DNA from: Erinaceus europaeus
Taxonomy: Eukaryota > Chordata > Mammalia > Eulipotyphla > Erinaceidae
Assembly (NCBI RefSeq): GCF_950295315.1
Contig: NC_080181.1
Span: 1,244,526 to 1,308,525, forward strand
Direction of reading: 5' to 3'
DNA: 64,000 bases
The position numbers were made by a program, and so were the translations under genes. This document shows, piece by piece, positions 12,827-23,422 of the stretch (positions within the stretch are counted from its first letter, which is position 1; each line of letters opens with the position of its first letter). The notes under the pieces are model-generated. The model did no database searches and had not been told where the DNA came from. It was given only the letters and a program-made list of their open reading frames with translations.

Positions 12827-13216
12827 GTATCAACAGGAGGGTGGCCTACTCACTGGTTCATGCAGCCGGCGGCCTCTTCTCCATCGACAGTGAGTCAGGC
12901 ATCGTGGTACTGGAGCAGCCGCTGGACCGGGAGCAGCAGGCATCCTACAACCTCAGTGTGCAAGCCACTGACCAGAGCCCCGGGCCGGCCCTGTCCTCGC
13001 TGGCCACCATCACCATCACCGTGCTGGACGTCAACGACAACCCCCCGGTGTTTGAGAGGCGGGACTACCTGGCCACCGTGCCCGAGGACACTGCCCCCGG
13101 CACCCAGGTGCTGGCCGTCTTTGCCACCAGCAAGGACATCGGCACCAACGCTGAGATCACCTACCTCATCCGGTCTGGGAACGAGCAAGGGCACTTCGGG
13201 ATCCACCCGAAGACAG
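12827..13216 (+). CDS. FAT3: FAT3 exon (first in window): cadherin repeats
   Basis: The exon starts after CCTGCAG with 2 nt completing a Gly codon (INRRVAYSL) and ends at CAG|GTGAGT, phase 1. It encodes 130 residues. The first part is the second half of one extracellular cadherin repeat, with [29 protein letters not shown] and the calcium-binding linker [10 protein letters not shown]. The next repeat then begins with the PE motif VPEDTAPGT and continues to AEITYLI. These D-x-N-D-N and PED residues bind calcium at inter-repeat junctions and rigidify the ectodomain. The acceptor is unusual: its pyrimidine tract and likely branch point come from the last degenerate unit of the upstream minisatellite. 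An alternative AG at 12813-12814 exists but gives a poorer family match. Confidence 0.95.
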
Positions 13217-13831
13217 GTGAGTGCGGCTGGGAGCAGTCTCCAGGACAGTGAGGGTGTCCTGTGCAAGCTGGGGCCAGGCACCTTGCAGAAAGGCCTGGGG
13301 GGTGCCTCATAGCTGCCCCTCCTTTGTCCCCCTGGCTGAATCCCAGTAAGTGGTGCCAGCCTTCACTCAGCCCCTTTGTGGTGGTGGCACAGACACTGCC
13401 TGCACCCACCGCCCCTGCTCCTCTCCCTGGCAGGCGCCCATTCTGTAGCAAGGTGAACAGTGCCTATTGGCTCAGGGCCATCTGTACCAGAGAAGGGCCT
13501 GCATCTCACCTATACACCTAGGCTCACCTGCGTCACCTGCAGTCGGGACCCACTCACAAGGGATGCTCCCTGCCCCTGTCCCCATGAGAATGCAGGTGCC
13601 AGGGAGTCCCAGGCACAGTCAGAAAGCTCAGGAGCCACTAAGTAGCCTCCAGAGCCCCCTCACCCCCAGGGCTGTGTCTGCTGGTGGCTAGGTCTCACCT
13701 GACAGCCACCAGCAAGGTGCCAGAGAAAGGGCCCTCAGGGCGGCAGAGGAGTCAGCATGTCACCGTGGTTATAGAGATGCTGACCAGTATTTGTTCCTAG
13801 TCAAACCTGAAGCTCATATTTCTCTTCCAAG
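13217..13831 (+). other. FAT3: FAT3 intron
   Basis: Donor CAG|GTGAGT, acceptor CTTCCAAG. GC-rich unique sequence; I see no repeat, RNA gene or conserved element in it. Confidence 0.85.
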
Positions 13832-14046
13832 GGAGCATTTCTGTCTCTGGAGTCCTGGACTATGAGCAGTGCAGCAAGTTTTACCTGGTGGTGGAAGCCA
13901 AAGACGGGGGCACACCTGCTCTCAGTGCCATGACTACGGTCAGCATCAACCTCACAGATGTCAATGACAACCCCCCGCAGTTCAGCCAAGACGTCTACAG
14001 CACTGTCATCAGCGAGGATGCCCAGGTCGGGGACTCAGTCATCTTG
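13832..14046 (+). CDS. FAT3: FAT3 exon: cadherin repeat
   Basis: A 215-nt exon between TTCCAAG and TTG|GTAAGT; it enters in phase 1 and leaves in phase 0. It completes the cadherin repeat begun in the previous exon ([26 protein letters not shown], then the calcium linker [11 protein letters not shown]) and starts the next repeat ([18 protein letters not shown]). The Asp-rich linker and the ISED motif supply the calcium ligands between repeats. Frame and length fit the Fat-family pattern, and the next exon continues with LLAEDAD. Confidence 0.95.
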
Positions 14047-14255
14047 GTAAGTACCAGGGGCGGGCTCCTCGCCCTCAGCAGTGCGGTTCACTCACGCCTC
14101 CCCTGGGGCCCTGTGTCCAGGACACCATGAGGCTTCCCCACACCTGTCCCCCTCCAGTTTGCATGTAGGCAGCATCTGGTAGACTTAGTCCTGCCAAGGA
14201 GTAACAACTAACCACTTTCCTCCCAGGAGACTTTTCTGTTTGAGAAAACAAAACA

Positions 14256-14588
14256 GGGAGTCAGGCGGTAGCATAGTGGGTTAAGTGCACATGGCGCAAA
14301 GCACAAGGACTGGTGTAAGGATCCAGGTTCGAGCCCCTGGCTCCCCACCTGCAGGGGAGTCACTTCACAGGTGGTAAAGCAGGTCTGCAGGTGTCTATCT
14401 CTCCCCGTCTCTGTCTTCCCCTCCTCTCTCCATTTCTCTCTGTCCTATCCAATGACAGCAACAACAATAATAATAACCACAACAATGATAAAGCAACAAA
14501 AGGGGAAAGAATGGTCTCCAGAAGCAGTGGATTCATGGTGCAGGCACCAAGCCTCAGCAATAACCCTGAAGGCAAAAAAAAAAAAAAA
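14256..14588 (+). mobile_element. tRNA-derived SINE, long type
   Basis: Head GGGAGTCAGGCGGTAGCATA with a tRNA-like A box and a B box (GGTTCGAGCCCC), pyrimidine-rich middle, AACAACAATAATAA segment, then GCAGTGGATTCATGG and GCAATAACCCTGAAGGC with a poly-A tail to 14588. This is a full-length plus-strand copy. Confidence 0.9.
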
Positions 14589-14766
14589 GCAGGCTGGGGA
14601 GACAGTAGTAGTTCTGCAAAAGACTCTCCTGCCTGAAGCTCTGAAGTCCCAGGTTCAACCCCCAGCACTGCCATCAGAGCTGAGCAGGGCTCTGGGTTCT
14701 CTCTGTTTCTTTTTCTCTGTATCTCTCTTTCATTAAAATAAATGTATATTTTTTCTTTAACAAAAG
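14589..14766 (+). mobile_element. SINE of a second type, plus strand
   Basis: It starts GCTGGGGAGACAGTAGTAG, has the B-box-like CCCAGGTTCAACCCCCAGCA, a CTCTCTGTTTC segment and ends ATTAAAATAAATG. It lies directly behind the poly-A tail of the preceding SINE, probably a tail-to-head insertion. Confidence 0.75.
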
Positions 14767-14780
14767 AAGAAGACAAAACA

Positions 14781-14945
14781 GGGGTCTGGTGGTGGTGCAC
14801 CAGGTGAAATGCACGTGCTGCTATGCCCCAGGACGCTCATGCCCTCTTTCCCCACCCACAGGGCAGAGCTTCATGAGTGGTGGAGCAGGCTCAGATGTCT
14901 CTTTCCCTCTCTGTCTGTATTATAAGGAAATTAAAAATATTTTCT
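14781..14945 (+). mobile_element. SINE, short type, plus strand, diverged
   Basis: GGGGTCTGGTGGTGGTGCACC head, then CATGAGTGGTGGAGCAGG and CTCTTTCCCTCTCTGTCTG. It is recognisably the short SINE family seen intact at 58456 but more diverged. Confidence 0.65.
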
Positions 14946-14984
14946 ATTACATTACCCATTTCCTTTAAAAAATATTTTTACTTG

Positions 14985-15396
14985 TTTTCTACAGAGACAG
15001 AAATTGAGAAGGAAGAGGGAGGTAGAGAGAGACAGATTGAGGGGCCAGGTGGTGGCACACTTGGTTGAGTGCACACATCATAATGTGCAAAGGTTCAAGC
15101 CCTTGATGGTTCCTACCTACAGGAGGAAAGCTTCAAGAGTGGTGAAGCATGGCTGCAGGTGTCTCTCTATCTCTCTCCATCTCTATCTCCCTCTGCCCTC
15201 TCAATTTCTCTCTGTCTCAATCCAATAATAAATAAAAAAGAATTTTAAAAAGAGAGAGACAGATTGATACCTACAGCATTGTTTCACCACTTGTGAAACT
15301 TCTCCTCGAAGATGGAGACAGGGAACCTGAACTTGGGGCCTTATGTGTTATACCATGTGTCTGTCCTCAACCAGGCGCACCACTTCCTTCCCCCCA
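14985..15396 (-). mobile_element. Minus-orientation SINE split by a younger SINE
   Basis: The purine block AGAGACAGAAATTGAG on the left and the TTTCACCACTTGTGAAAC...GGCGCACCACTTCC block on the right are two halves of one reverse-oriented SINE. A younger copy at 15041-15250 interrupts it, with a duplicated target site on both sides. Confidence 0.75.
15041..15250 (+). mobile_element. Short-type SINE with a perfect 17-bp target-site duplication
   Basis: Head GGGGCCAGGTGGTGGCACAC, TTCAAGCCC B-box remnant, CTCTATCTCTCTCC region and an AATAATAAATAAAAAAG tail. It is flanked by AGAGAGAGACAGATTGA at 15024-15040 and again at 15251-15267, the signature of L1-driven insertion into an older SINE. Confidence 0.9.
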
Positions 15397-15429
15397 CAAA
15401 AAAAAAAATAATTAAGAAGAAAACAAAAC

Positions 15430-15556
15430 ATTGGCCCAGGAGGTGGCTTAGTGGCTTGAGTGTTGGATTTGAGAATATATGGTCCCAAGTTCAATCCCAG
15501 GCATCACATGTGCCAAAAGATGCTTTGATTCTCTCTCTCTCTCTCTCTCTCTCTCG
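15430..15556 (+). mobile_element. Short SINE-like element with (TC)n tail
   Basis: GGCCCAGGAGGTGGCTTAGT head, TTCAATCCCAGGCATCACATG and a long (CT)n run. It resembles another tRNA-derived SINE subtype of the same genome. Confidence 0.65.
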
Positions 15557-15561
15557 TTAAT

Positions 15562-15692
15562 TTTTTTTAGATTTTTAAGAGACAGAAAGAACCAGACATC
15601 ACTCTGGTACATGTGCTACCGGGGCTTGAATTTAGGACCTCATGCTTGAGAGTCCAATGCTTTGTCCATTTGCACCACCTGCCGGACCACAC
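15562..15692 (-). mobile_element. SINE fragment, minus orientation
   Basis: AGATTTTTAAGAGACAGAAAG, then GGGGCTTGAATTTAGGACC and GCACCACCTGCCGGACCAC, the reverse of a SINE head. It abuts the preceding plus-strand copy. Confidence 0.65.
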
Positions 15693-16585
15693 TCTCATTA
15701 ATTTTTAAAAGATTAAACAGGCCATGGATTAGTTTTTAGTGACATCTCCACTACTTTGTGACCTTGGCTGATGAGTCACCTAGGGTAAGGATGGGGTAGT
15801 GCCCCCCCCCCACCTACACACACACACACACCCTGGAGGGCAGCTCCCAGGGGCACAGTTGAATATGATTATCCTCTCGTGGAAGAGCCCTTCTGCAAGG
15901 ATGGAGCAGTGTGGGCTGGGAGGACTCAGGAACATGAGCCCACCTCCCCACCCTCAACACCCCCAGACTGAACAGGGCCCTTCATCTGCCCCCTGGCTGT
16001 CAGCCCGTGAGGTGGGGGCTCCAGCCCTCTGATGGGGAGTGTGCATCCTCTGTCTCAGAGCTGAGCTTCCAGACCCCTCTCCATCCTGGGCATCATAGGA
16101 CCACTTCAGGGTACATGACTTCTCAGCAGAGGGACAGCCAGGAGCCGCTGTCTGCTGTGGGAGATGGGCCATTCTGGGGCATCCTGAGTGTGGCACATAG
16201 CTGTAGGGGCAAAGGCCAGTGCTCTGCAGAGCTGGGAGCAAGAGTGGCTGTGTCCTAGAGTGAGCTCTGGCTCTGCCTTTATGCCTCACACCTTGGGAAG
16301 AACAGCACACTGTCTGCAGGTGAAGCTGGGCAGGAAAGGAGGCCTGTGGCCACCCTCTCATGTGAGAGGCTTCCACGGGCTGTGCTCACGGTCCCAGGAG
16401 CAGGGCGTTGGAGACAGCCTCAGAGCCGTGCTCCTGGGGAACAACGGCCCCTGAGGACAGACCCTCCCTGCCTGTCACCTGCTTGTCTGTAATTCCCTGT
16501 CTGTACTGTAGCATGGGGGTGAGAGGAACCTATAGACACCCCCTTGCTGTCTCTTCACCTGCTTGTTCTGCTGGGTCTCATGCAG

Positions 16586-16723
16586 CTGCTGGCAGAGGAT
16601 GCTGACAGCCAGCCCAACAGCCAGATTCGGTTCTCCATCATCAGTGGTGACCGGGATGGCGAGTTTGCCGTGGAGCCTGTGCTGGGACTTGTCAGGGTCC
16701 AGAAGAAGCTGGACCGGGAACGG
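16586..16723 (+). CDS. FAT3: FAT3 exon: cadherin repeat segment
   Basis: A 138-nt exon, phase 0 on both sides (CATGCAG| and CGG|GTATGT). Its 46 codons run from [18 protein letters not shown] through [18 protein letters not shown]. This is the N-terminal and central part of a cadherin repeat; the DADSQ and LDRER elements contribute calcium ligands. It continues into the next exon as [12 protein letters not shown]. Confidence 0.95.
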
Positions 16724-17406
16724 GTATGTCACCCAGGCCAACCACTTCCCAGCCCCTGCGGCCCCAGGTCAGGCCTGGGCTCCCAGTGAGCAGCTGAAAA
16801 CTGCTCAGGTCCATCCAGGACACAGCTGAAGTATTGGACAGACTCTGTCAGGCCACCCCGTCCCCTTTCATCCTCCAAGTGGGGTCCTGAGCCTCCTTAA
16901 CCTGGATGAGCAGACGCAGAGGCCACCTGGGGCAGCCAGCCAGAGCACTGTGTGCAGGGTCCAGTGAAGCCTCTGTCCAGAAACGGGACACTGGGTACAG
17001 AAATGCTATCAGGGCCTGGATGTTAGAAAGCAGCAGAGCCTCACGGGCGACACCTCCCACCCCACCCCACCCCCAACCCCCACACAAGTGCCAGGCTGGC
17101 CCCTAAGGTGTCCATGAGCTTGAGAGCCCGGGTAACCAGGGCAGCCCATGGGTCAGCTGACAGTTTACACAGGCTATTAGCTGCCACTCCTAGGCGAAGT
17201 TGAGGCTGGCCAACAGCACACAGGGCCAGGGACCTGCTGACTGTCCCTCAGTGCTCAAGCCAGCCCCACAGCCCCACAGCCCCACAGCGCAGAGCTGCTC
17301 CTGAGCCAGAGCCCTTGCCCGCTGCCCCAGCTGGAAGAAGGAGAGCAGGGAGGGCTGGTGTCTGAGCACACAACTGAGCTCCCTGGCTACATCTCTGTGT
17401 CCATAG
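16724..17406 (+). other. FAT3: FAT3 intron
   Basis: GC-rich unique sequence with a short C-rich (CCCCAC)n stretch near 17055-17085 and a triple CCCCACAG repeat near 17263-17290. No other feature seen. Acceptor TCCATAG. Confidence 0.85.
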
Positions 17407-17550
17407 GTGTCTGGATACTCACTGCTGGTCCAGGCAGTAGACAGTGGCCTTCCTGCTCTGTCCACCACGGCCACGGTCAACATTGACATTTCTGACGTGA
17501 ACGACAATGGCCCAGTGTTCACCCCCGCAAACTACACAGCAGTGATCCAG
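17407..17550 (+). CDS. FAT3: FAT3 exon: end of one cadherin repeat, start of the next
   Basis: A 144-nt, phase-0 exon (48 codons). It encodes [18 protein letters not shown], the calcium linker [11 protein letters not shown] and the first strand of the following repeat (NYTAVIQ, with an N-glycosylation sequon NYT). The donor is CAG|GTGAGC. The following exon supplies ENKPAGTS, the first calcium-binding Glu of the new repeat. Confidence 0.95.
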
Positions 17551-17930
17551 GTGAGCTCACCTGTGGGAGCTTCCCAGTTGCCCTGCCTCAGCTGTTCCGG
17601 GCCCTCCTGTCCTAGTGGGGAAGCTCAGGGCAACAGTTGAGGGACCCCAGTCCTGAGGAATAAGAACCCCACCAAGCCAGAGGCTGCTGAGGTTGTCTGT
17701 CCTCTGCAGATACCATTCTTTTCTGAACTGGCTGCCTGTGGTCCTAGAGAAGAAGGAGACAGGCAGCAGGTGGGCTGCCCCAAGGAAAAGCAGCCTCCCC
17801 TGGGCAGGGAGGGGACAGTCGGCAGGCAGCACATGGCTGCGTGTGCACAGGCCCTTGGGTGTTGCGGTCTTCGGGGCCAGGTATGGGGAGAGACAGTCTT
17901 TCTTTTCACTGGAGCAAGTGTTCCTCTCAG
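17551..17930 (+). other. FAT3: FAT3 intron
   Basis: 380 bp of unique sequence with no recognisable element. Acceptor CCTCTCAG. Confidence 0.85.
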
Positions 17931-18128
17931 GAGAACAAGCCGGCAGGCACCAGCATCCTGCAGCTAGTGGTGACAGACAGAGACTCCTTCCACAATGGGC
18001 CGCCCTTCTCCTTCTCCATCATGTCGGGGAACGAGCGGGAGGAGTTCATGCTGGACCCGCACGGGGTCCTACGCTCCGCCGTGGTCTTCAGGCAGTCGGG
18101 GGCACCGGAGTACATGCTGCGTGTCCAG
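17931..18128 (+). CDS. FAT3: FAT3 exon: last well-formed cadherin repeat
   Basis: A 198-nt exon, phase 0 at both ends (66 codons). It opens with [20 protein letters not shown] and includes [17 protein letters not shown] and the end-strand YMLRVQ. Together with the start of the next exon it forms the final canonical extracellular cadherin repeat. The donor is CAG|GTGGGC. Confidence 0.95.
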
Positions 18129-18249
18129 GTGGGCTGGCTGGCTTCTGCTGGCTGCGCGCGTCTGCTCCATCCTTACCTCCACCTGCACCACCCCATCTGT
18201 TTCTATTTGACAGGACAGAGAAATTGAGAGGGATGGGGAGATAGAGAAG

Positions 18250-18289
<40 letters not shown>

Positions 18290-18893
18290 AAGAAAGAAAG
18301 AAAGAGAAAGGAAGAAAGAAAGGAAGAAAGAGAGAGAGAGAAAGAAAGGAACCTGCAGACCTGCTTCACCACTTGTGAAGCTCCCCCTGCAGGTGGGGAG
18401 TGGGGGCTGGAACCTGGGTGATATATAACCCCCCCAGATAAGTTATTCTAATAAGCCAGGGCCTCCTAAGGACAGCCCTGGAAGAATGCTGCACAGCCTG
18501 CTTTTATAAATAAAGCTTTATTGGAGACAAGCAGGACTTATTTGCTGCAGGACTTCCTTGCATACACTAACTCTTGGCAGCATCCTCTCTCTGACACAGC
18601 GCTGCACACAGCGCTGACTCTTAGGAGTGCAGCCAGGTGCATGTGGCCCTATGAAAAGCCAAGACATAGAGCAAAGCCTTTTCCTCAGGTGGGGCCCCAG
18701 TTCAGGAGGCCGGCTCTGTGTAGAGCTGACACTGGGCCACGGCACCGCCCTCCTAGCTGTGCTGACACCGTGGACAGCGCCACTCATGTTGGGTGTACCA
18801 GCAGACTTGTGCCAGCTCCTCCTTCCTCAGGCTGCTGCACGTGCCGAGGGTTAGGGTCTTTCTCTGTCCTTGCCTGCCCCTCTCACTGTCCAG
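18129..18893 (+). other. FAT3: FAT3 intron with SINE and GA-rich tract
   Basis: Holds a minus-orientation SINE (18196-18425) whose purine block has expanded into a (GA)n/(GAAA)n microsatellite at about 18238-18352. The remainder is unique. Acceptor CACTGTCCAG. Confidence 0.85.
18196..18425 (-). mobile_element. SINE with expanded purine tract, minus orientation
   Basis: GACAGGACAGAGAAATTGAG at the left, CTGCAGACCTGCTTCACCAC and CCCCCTGCAGGTGGGGAG at the right. The GAGA/GAAA expansion inside it is about 110 bp and likely length-polymorphic. Confidence 0.8.
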
Positions 18894-19689
18894 GCCAAGG
18901 ACTCTGGCCGGCCGCAGCAGGAGTCTCAGGCCTACGTGCGCGTGCGGGTCATCGAGGAGAGTGTGCACAAGCCCACCGCTGCTCCCCTGGAGATCTTCGT
19001 GGTCACCATGGAGGACGATTTCCCAGGCGGAGTCATCGGGAAGGTGCACGCCTCCGACCAGGACGTGTATGACGTGCTCACCTTCGCCCTCAAATCGGAG
19101 CAGAAGAGCCTGTTCAAGGTGGGCCCGCAGGACGGGAAGATCACTGCGCTGGGCGGCCTGGACAGTGGCAAGTACGTACTCAACGTTTCGGTGAGCGATG
19201 GGCGCTTCCAAGTGCCAGTGGACGTGGTGGTGCAGGTGGAGCAGCTGGCGCCCGAGGCCCTGCGCCACACGGTCACGCTGCGCCTGCAGGGCCCGTCCCC
19301 GGAGGACTTCGTGGGGCTGCACCTGCGCGCGTTCCGGCGGGCCCTGCGGGCCGCAGTGCTAGCACAGAAGCAGGACCGCCTGCACCTCATCAGCGTCCAG
19401 CCCGCGGGCCCCGGCCAGCTGGATGTGCTGTTCGCCGCCGAGACGCGGGCCGGTGACTTCTACAAGCCGGCCTACTTGGTGCAGAAGCTGTCCGGCGCAC
19501 GCAGGCACCTGGAGACCGCAGTGCACATCACGGCCATCCTGGAGAAGAACTGCTCGGGGCTGGGCTGCCGTGAGCAGCACTGCGAGCAGGGGCTGGCGCT
19601 GGACGCGCATGCACTGCTCACCTACAGCACGGCCCACGTCAGCCTCGTGTGCCCACGCTTCTACCGCAGCGCCCGCTGCACCTGTGACG
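18894..19689 (+). CDS. FAT3: FAT3 exon: membrane-proximal ectodomain
   Basis: The largest exon in the window, 796 nt, enters in phase 0 and ends in phase 1 at GACG|GTGAGT. It finishes the last cadherin repeat (AKDSGRPQQ, then the degenerate linker [11 protein letters not shown]). A further cadherin-like region follows ([36 protein letters not shown]), then the linker region that leads to the EGF/laminin G block in Fat proteins ([27 protein letters not shown]). A cysteine-rich end follows ([31 protein letters not shown]). NVS and NCS are N-glycosylation sequons. The alignment to FAT3 is collinear, and codon third positions are strongly G/C. Confidence 0.95.
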
Positions 19690-20151
19690 GTGAGTGGTCT
19701 TCATCGCTCAGTCCCGTCAGGGCGTCTCCCCATCGGGGCGGCGCTCACCAAGGCGGTGTCAGCCTGAGGCAGGGGCAAGGAGCTTATCCAGGAAGGGGGC
19801 AGTAGAGGAGGACGCCTGGGTAGGGCACGAAGTGACGGGGGTCAGCGGCAGGGCCGTTGTCAGCACCTCGGGCCACTGGGCAGGGCTCCTGCCTGCCCGT
19901 CACAGGGAGCACGCTGGCTGCAGAGGGCATGGTGGGGACGGGACGGCTAGGCCGTCCCGCAGAGGGCAATGTCACAAAGCAGGGCTCTGGCTGGGCTCCT
20001 GTGTGTGAGGGAGCTAGAGCCACCCGACTACAGCCTTCCCAGTGCTGAGTGGTGTGCCTGCAGGGTTGAAAGGGACCCTTCCCCCATAAGAAAAGGATGC
20101 CCGGGGCTTTTTCGACCAATATGAACTTGTCCCAAAGGGATTGTGATCAGG

Positions 20152-20385
20152 AGAGTGAGTTCAAGCCCCGGCTCCCCACCTGCAGGGGGATGCTTGAGTG
20201 GTGAAGCAGGTCTGCAGGTGTCTTTCTCCCTCTGCCCCTCTTGATTTATCTCTGCCCTATCCAATAAAATAAAAATAGAAAAAAGGGAAGGAGGGAGGGA
20301 GGGAGAAAAGACCACTGGGAGTGGTGCATTCATAATGCCAGCACTGAGCCCTGGTGATAACCCTGGTGGCAACTGAAAAAAATAA
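20152..20385 (+). mobile_element. tRNA-derived SINE, 5'-truncated
   Basis: Begins inside the B-box region (TTCAAGCCCCGGCTCCCCAC), continues with GTGAAGCAGGTCTGCAGGTG, an (AGGG)n stretch, AGTGGTGCATTCATAATGCC and GATAACCCTGGTGGCAACTG. Confidence 0.8.
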
Positions 20386-20577
20386 GTGAAAGAAAGAGCC
20401 TGGCTTCTTAGCATGGTTGCTGGGGAAGAACTGCAGGTGCAGGCGGCAGAGCGGAGAGGAAGCCTTTCCCTGCCTGAGCAAGACCAGGCCCGCAGCTGTG
20501 TGGGGATCATGTCACCTCTAAGTGCTCAACTGTCACCCCAGTGATCTCTAGTCACTCTGCTAAGTAAATGTTTTTGG

Positions 20578-20948
20578 GTTTTTTGCCTCCAGGGTTATCA
20601 CTGGGGCTCAGTGCCTGCACTACAAATCCACTGCTCCTGGAAGCCATCTTTTTTCTCTTTTTTTCTTTTTATTTTATTTATTTTCCCTTTTGTGGCCCTT
20701 TTTATTGTTGTAGTTATTGTTGTTGATATTGATGTCTTTGTTAGATAGGACAGAGAGAAATGGAGATGGGAAAGACAGAGAGGGGAAGAGAAAGACAGAC
20801 ACCTACAGACCTGCTTCACTGCCTGTGAAGCGACTCCCCTGCAGGTGGGGAACCAGGGGCTCGAACCGGGATCCTTATGCCGGTCCTTGCACTTCACATC
20901 AGAAACGTGCCACGTGCGCTTAACCCGCTGCGCTACTGCCTGACTCCC
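20578..20948 (-). mobile_element. Long-type SINE, full length, minus orientation
   Basis: Starts TTTTTTGCCTCCAGGGTTAT, passes through TTGTTGTAGTTATTGTTG and GGATAGGACAGAGAGAAA-like blocks. It ends with the reversed tRNA head GTGCGCTTAACCCGCTGCGC and GACTCCC. Confidence 0.9.
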
Positions 20949-20949
20949 A

Positions 20950-21196
20950 CCGACTCCCAGAAGCCATATTTTTTCCATTGTTATTGTTGCTGTTATTGTT
21001 AGATGGACAGAGAGAAATTGAGAGAGGAGGGGAAGAGAGAGAGGGAGAAACATAGAAAGCTGCAGACCTGCTTCACCACTTGTAAAGTGACCCCGCCCCC
21101 GCAGGTGGGGAGCCAAGGGCTCGAACCAGGATCATTGCCCTAGTGCTTGCACTTCATGCCATGTGCGCTTAACCCAGTGTGCTACCTACTGCCCGC
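20950..21196 (-). mobile_element. Second long-type SINE in tandem, minus orientation
   Basis: A partly truncated copy directly after the previous one, from CCATTGTTATTGTTGCTG through CCTGCTTCACCACTTG to CGCTTAACCCAGTGTGC. Tandem SINE pairs like this usually arise by insertion into the A-rich end of an older copy. Confidence 0.85.
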
Positions 21197-22317
21197 CCCT
21201 CCCCACCCACAAAGTTATTTTAAAACTGGTTGTCAGATACCTGTTAAACAGAGTGTGACTGGCCTGACAGCTAGTGAAGTTCCCTGGACATTGAGGAAAG
21301 CGTGCAGGAGTAAGGATTTCTCCAGAGGACAGGGGAAAGGCACACTTGGGGCACTCACATTCATTAGGAGCTTCTGTAGAGACCAAGCCAGCTCATCCTA
21401 CAGCGCCTGCCAGGCCACCCCAACAGTGGGAAGCAGGATGAAGTGTTGGGGTGTGGTGCTACTGACCTGCCTCTGCCGAGGCCGGCAGATCTTGCCGTGC
21501 TTGGATGGAGTCACATTGGCCATTGGCCTCTCACCACCCAGTAGGTGCCGGCCCTCCTGTAGGGCTGCATGACCCTGCACTGTCTGGCTGTGCTGCTGGC
21601 CCAGCTGAGAATTGCCATTACACCCTGTCTCCTTTTTCTACCTGAACTCTCACTGGTCAGCAAGTGGTCTCATTTCATTGGAAGCCCCTGGACCTTGGAA
21701 GCAGGTGCTTCCTGCTAGGCCCCAGAGTGCCTTCCAGAGTTCAAGAGCCACTCACCTGGTCCTGGGTCCTGAGTTCTGGGTCCTGAGCCCTGCCCTTATC
21801 AGATGCGCTGCTGTTCACAGTGCAAATACCATCAAGGAAAGTGGCTGCTGCCCTCTGAGCCACTTTCCAGGCCTTCTTTTCTTGTAGATTAGCTGTCCCT
21901 CTCTGTGCTGGGAACTTGCTAGCAAGGGTTTGGCAGTGACAGCAGGACACCTCCATAGCTACTCGGTAAAGCTGCATGATGCAGGGGACAGACCTGTCCT
22001 GTCATGAGGCAGGATCTGTGCACATCCCTAGAGAGCCAAAGTCAACACCCATAGTTTCCTTAGCTTTGCAGAACAGGAGGGGATGAGAGGAGATCTAAAC
22101 TATGATGAATGCAGGGGGTCCCCACTGTGCAGGCATGCCCACTCCAGGCCCAGTGCCCCTCTGCCATGTGCTGGCACTGTAGCAGATTGGGGTGGCCAGA
22201 GGGGCCCCAATAGATATCCAGCTACACCTGGTGCTGCCCAGGAGTAGTCTTGACCCTGAGCTAGAGCAGCAGCTGCCCTGGCCACCTCTGACTCATGACC
22301 GTCTCCCTCTGTCACAG

Positions 22318-22452
22318 GAGGACTGTGCCCTGGGTCCAGAGACCCCTGTGTAGAGAAGCCGTGTCCTGTGGATATGCAGTGTGTGGGTTACGAAGCCGGG
22401 AGGAGACCCTTTCTCTGCCAGTGTCCACTGGGGAAGCTGGGAGAGTGCTCAG
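22318..22452 (+). CDS. FAT3: FAT3 exon: EGF-like module before laminin G
   Basis: A 135-nt exon, phase 1 in and out (CACAG|GAGGACTG and CTCAG|GTACTC). It encodes [20 protein letters not shown], then [20 protein letters not shown] and GECSG, a cysteine-dense EGF-like segment between the membrane-proximal region and the laminin G domain. Symmetric phase 1-1 is typical of shuffled extracellular modules. Confidence 0.94.
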
Positions 22453-23381
22453 GTACTCGGTGGGGAAGGGGGAGATGCTGCCTGGAGGAAGAGGCACTGC
22501 CTGGGCTCCGCTGTCAGTAGACAGCCACATCCCCCATGGGGGGGGCACAGTAAGCATGCACCCCCACGAGGGCTGAGCACACCCAGCTGTGGGCTCTGAT
22601 GGATGAGAGACCACACACGTTCTCGGCCCCACGGTGTGCCTCAGGCAGGGGCTCTGTGTCTGAGGGGAAGTGGGCATCCAGGTCATTGCCCCCCAAGTGG
22701 CCTGGTCCAGTCCTTCCCCTCTGCCAGGGCTTTCGGGACTCTTGTGTCCTCCATAGCTACCTGTGGAAGGGTGTTCTCGAAATGCACATCAGCCTTGCAA
22801 TAAAAGAGATGCTCAAGTGACAACTACAGTGGTGACTGCAGTGGGAATGAGGAGTAAATCTGCCCAGGACCATGTGCCTCTCTTCTGAGCACTGGGTTCT
22901 AGACATCAGCCTTTGTCCTCAAGACTGGAGCCAGAGCTCATCTGTGAGTGGTGCTGCTCTACCAGTGAAGGAGTCACAGAGTCCTGCCTGGACATCCCCT
23001 GGCTCTAGACAGAATGGGCTGCCCAGCCCACAAGCAACAGGGCACGAGAAGGACAACAGAGCCATGTCTCCTGACTTGATGCCACCCTCTTTCCTGCCTC
23101 AGAGAAGCTCTCCATGGCCTTTTCCTCAGAGCCAACTCCCCCCTCCCCATGGTCCACCTTTTGCCCTGAGAGGCAGCTCTGCCTCCAGCCCCTTGCTCCT
23201 TAAAGGTGGACCAGGACCTGGGAGCAGCGGCGGGGCCAGTGCTTCTGGGTGGGAACTGTGGAGTGGGTGGCAGAGGGTGGAGCTGTCACTCAGGTGTGTG
23301 GCTTCCTTGGGGCTGCCTGGAGCACAAGGCCTCCATTGTGGGTTTGGCCTTGGACTTCCTGGGCTTGCTGGTTGTGTCTGG

Positions 23382-23422
<41 letters not shown>

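Larger units (their letters stand above)
14047..16585 (+). other. FAT3: FAT3 intron with a dense SINE cluster
   Basis: The first 200 bp are unique. From 14256 to about 15692 the intron is almost entirely SINE copies, several nested (listed separately), with (CT)n and poly-A tails. From 15700 to 16585 it is mostly unique sequence with a short C run and (CA)n near 15803-15830. The acceptor is CTCATGCAG. Confidence 0.85.
19690..22317 (+). other. FAT3: FAT3 intron with three SINEs
   Basis: SINEs occupy 20152-20385 (+), 20578-20948 (-) and 20950-21196 (-). The stretches 19690-20150 and 21200-22317 look unique; I see no exon, RNA gene or tandem repeat in them apart from short G/A runs. Acceptor CTGTCACAG. 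Confidence 0.8.

Noticed and set aside
12275..13312. 345-codon frame overlapping the first FAT3 exon
   Set aside because: It is in a different frame from the cadherin sequence over the exon and reads array plus out-of-frame exon; a shadow.
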